From contig CBDBUY010000001.1 in the NCBI GenBank assembly GCA_965212145.1, forward strand, positions 186,001-250,000: a stretch of 64,000 nucleotides of DNA, in the 5' to 3' direction. The DNA is from JAAEPI01 sp965212145. Its GTDB lineage: Bacteria > Bacteroidota > Bacteroidia > Cytophagales > Cyclobacteriaceae. Within the stretch, counting starts at the first letter, position 1, and each line of letters starts with the position of its first letter. The translations under genes and the position numbers were made by a program. Below the pieces are notes generated by a model. It saw nothing but the letters and a program-made list of their open reading frames with translations, was not told the DNA's origin and ran no database searches. Of this stretch, positions 61,729 through 64,000 are shown piece by piece.

Positions 61729-61739
61729 GAACCTTCGAT

Positions 61740-64000
61740 ATGCGCAAACTGCTAGTCGTAATTATAGGCCTCCTAAGCGTACAGATTACATTCGCACAGA
61801 AGTATGCTGAAAGATTTTATAACATAACAAACGGCCTGAACGGGGCTTTTGTATTTGCTTCAGCGCAGGATCATGAAAATTACTTATGGTTGGCCACTGA
61901 TCAGGGGCTAATCAAATTCAATGGAAAGGTCTTCCAACAAATAACTCCGCTTGATTCCACAGAAACAGATCCGGCCACAGCAGCATTTGCTTTTGAGAAC
62001 AACACCTATTTTGGATTTCAGGATGGTAAAATACAGCGGTGGAACGGCTTCAGTCTTGACACTTTGCAAACTGAAGAGGGAGGAAATGTTATCAAGACCA
62101 TTGAGAAAGATCCCCTCGGAAAGATTTGGTTCCTGACCGGTAATCAAGGTTTGCTAAAGTTTGATCCAAAAACTGAGGAGTTGAAAAAGTATCCGCTCCC
62201 TGAAATGCAAGGAGTACTCTCCAATGATTTTGTGATAGACAGGGAACGAATGTTCATTGCCAATTCAGAAGGGGTTTACATCATCGACATATCGAGTGGT
62301 GAGCCGATTTTTAAGGATGTAATTTCAGAGCTTGAGTATGTACCTTGTCTTTCGATTGAAGAAAAATATACAGAAAACGGATTCTGGATAGGCACGGATG
62401 ATATGGGGCTCTATGAGATCCATGACGAGGGCACTGATTTGGTCACTTCTAAGACAGTACATCTGGCCAATGAATCGATCATTACACTGGAGCATGCCCT
62501 TAATGGAGATTTATGGGTGGGCACCAGATTGGATGGGTTGATTCGAATCAACTTTAATAGGGATAACCCAAAGCCGGTTCAGTACTCGTATTTCAATCGA
62601 AGAAATGGCTTTCCATCCAATGAAATTGGCTCTATTTATACCGACCACCGCGAGAATGTCTGGGTAGGACTGATGGGGGACGGTCTTGCTCAACTTTATG
62701 AAAAAGCCATTCACTATTTTGATTTCCGGTCGGACTTCAGAATCACAGAAGTAAATGCCACCATTCAAAACGTACAACACGAAATATTCTTTGCAACCGA
62801 TCAGGGGTTAATAATGGGCCAATACCCAGAATTGTCTGACACACTGATTTTCAGTCTTGTACGTCATCCTTTATTGGAAGGGAAAGCTTTGACAGATTTG
62901 GAGTTTGATTTGGACAGCAACTTGTGGATTGGCACTAAAGATCATGGATTATTAATAGCCGATCAACATGTTCAAAGTGTGGCAAAATTAGATGTGCAAG
63001 TTCCCAGCTTGGAACAGCTCACGACTATAAACGACCTGCAGGCCGACAAATTTGGAAATATGTGGGTTGCAGCCAGAGGTCTTGGAGTTCTTGAATTGAA
63101 TGAAAATCGTGAAGTAGCCACCGTTCATAACCTGACAACTGGTTTTTATCACAACGAAATTAGGACCATGTCACAAGATAGAGATGGAAACATCTGGACG
63201 GGTGCACACTCTGCGGGATTGGCAATCATCAAAATAGATGATTCGTATGATTTTCTCTCCAAAGACAAAATCTTTCCATCAAGGGATATCAATAGCTTAG
63301 CTATAGATAAATATGGGAATATGTGGATTGCCACGCAGGGAAATGGCGTATTTGAGTACGATGGAGAATCATTTGTGCGGTTTACTTCTAAAGATGGGCT
63401 TCTATCGAATTTCTGTGATGCGGTGGTCGAAGACGTGAACGACCATATTTGGGTAAGTCATCGTAAAGGTCTCACCAGGATAGATGAAGTCACAGGGTAC
63501 ATATCTGTTGTTCAGAAAAAAGACGGGTTAATAGAGGAAGATTTCGTTTATAATAGTGCCTTTCACGACCGTGAAGGTAACATCTGGTTGGGCAATCGAA
63601 ATGGCGTGACCTTTTTGTCGTCACCACATAAAACATTCCAGCACGACATTCTGGAAACAATGATTACAGATATCAAACTTTCTTTCGAAGATGTTGATTT
63701 GACTGATTTCACCTCTCATATCGATACTCTTGATGCTGTTATCCCTGAAAACCTGGAATTTCCATTTGATCAAAATAATCTCACTTTTGAGTATATCGCC
63801 ATTAATCTAAGGAACCCGCTTAAAAATGTTTATCAATTTAGATTGGAAGGGTTTGCGGAAGACCAGTGGTCACCAGCTACCGATCTTACGTCAGCATCAT
63901 TTACCAATCTGGACCCAGGCTATTACAGTTTTCAGGTCAGACAATCTGATAATCCCAATTATTGGAGTGACAACATTTACAGTGTAGAATTCAGAATTCA
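61740..64000 (+). CDS. Two-component regulator propeller protein (3' end outside window)
   Basis: Open from the ATG at 61740 to the window edge, about 753 codons. Signal peptide (MRKLLVVIIGLLSVQITFAQ), then repeated propeller blades (YLWLATDQGLIKFNG, KIWFLTGNQGLLKFD, DLWVGTRLDGLIRIN, NMWIATQGNGVFEYDG, NIWLGNRNGVTFLSS) and the start of a Y_Y_Y domain (NVYQFRLEGFAEDQWSPATD). In full-length relatives a membrane segment and either a histidine kinase or other output domain follow. It may sense the state of the surface layer made by the upstream genes. The output domain lies outside the window. Confidence 0.9.
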   Translation, partial: MRKLLVVIIGLLSVQITFAQKYAERFYNITNGLNGAFVFASAQDHENYLWLATDQGLIKFNGKVFQQITPLDSTETDPATAAFAFENNTYFGFQDGKIQRWNGFSLDTLQTEEGGNVIKTIEKDPLGKIWFLTGNQGLLKFDPKTEELKKYPLPEMQGVLSNDFVIDRERMFIANSEGVYIIDISSGEPIFKDVISELEYVPCLSIEEKYTENGFWIGTDDMGLYEIHDEGTDLVTSKTVHLANESIITLEHALNGDLWVGTRLDGLIRINFNRDNPKPVQYSYFNRRNGFPSNEIGSIYTDHRENVWVGLMGDGLAQLYEKAIHYFDFRSDFRITEVNATIQNVQHEIFFATDQGLIMGQYPELSDTLIFSLVRHPLLEGKALTDLEFDLDSNLWIGTKDHGLLIADQHVQSVAKLDVQVPSLEQLTTINDLQADKFGNMWVAARGLGVLELNENREVATVHNLTTGFYHNEIRTMSQDRDGNIWTGAHSAGLAIIKIDDSYDFLSKDKIFPSRDINSLAIDKYGNMWIATQGNGVFEYDGESFVRFTSKDGLLSNFCDAVVEDVNDHIWVSHRKGLTRIDEVTGYISVVQKKDGLIEEDFVYNSAFHDREGNIWLGNRNGVTFLSSPHKTFQHDILETMITDIKLSFEDVDLTDFTSHIDTLDAVIPENLEFPFDQNNLTFEYIAINLRNPLKNVYQFRLEGFAEDQWSPATDLTSASFTNLDPGYYSFQVRQSDNPNYWSDNIYSVEFRI

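Overview
The window reads as chromosomal DNA of a free-living, probably marine or gliding member of the Bacteroidota, most likely Cytophagales. The evidence is seen in the genes: a type IX secretion (T9SS) cargo with a gliding-type C-terminal domain followed by a PorP/SprF-like partner and OmpA-family proteins, a T9SS type-A sorting tail, a DUF5686 protein, a CotH lipoprotein, an atpD-atpC pair separated from other ATP synthase genes, and TAnnTTTG-type promoter boxes. No rRNA, tRNA, CRISPR array, prophage or intact insertion sequence was found.

Layout. 1-3462 (minus): 3'-truncated CotH lipoprotein, AI-2E-type transporter, small secreted protein and PnuC. 3559-10061 (plus): guaB, then a tightly packed series coding for a membrane SpoIIE phosphatase, STAS protein, anti-sigma-type kinase, foldase-like lipoprotein and SurA-like isomerase. 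10068-13687: radical SAM/SPASM protein divergent from a DUF4105/Lnb-like membrane protein, an orphan CoA-transferase B subunit and small membrane proteins. 13839-15787: a frameshifted Cys-rich lipoprotein gene joined to an ABC transporter pair. 15815-22916 (minus): DUF2179-type protein, atpC, atpD, histidine kinase, NatAB-like ABC exporter and enoyl-CoA hydratase. 22932-38743: CAP-domain protein, DUF5686 protein, the bacterial alpha-2-macroglobulin and PBP1C pair, sterol-desaturase-like enzyme, T9SS cargo and WD40 protein. 38859-42029: a small lipoprotein, then a repeat-rich accessory island. 42030-44081: paaZ. 44417-64000: an 11.9-kb adhesin gene followed by sprF-, ompA- and propeller-type genes in one direction.

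The most novel part is the island at 39.7-41.1 kb. It holds six unannotated genes, each exactly 34 codons long, each coding for a basic N-terminus plus one hydrophobic segment. They form a tandem duplication (about 770-bp period) of a three-gene cassette. Four promoters in it share a 12-bp box placed exactly 28 bp upstream of a CACCTTTG box. The cassettes sit between copies of a structured intergenic repeat, including a 306-bp tandem duplication. This has the look of a regulated family of small membrane peptides (type I toxin-like, stress peptide or respiratory-subunit-like) that standard gene calling would miss.

Other points of interest are an embedded Cys/His-containing globular domain inside the giant adhesin, seven near-identical 336-bp modules in that same gene, and the partner-switch genes linked to envelope foldases.
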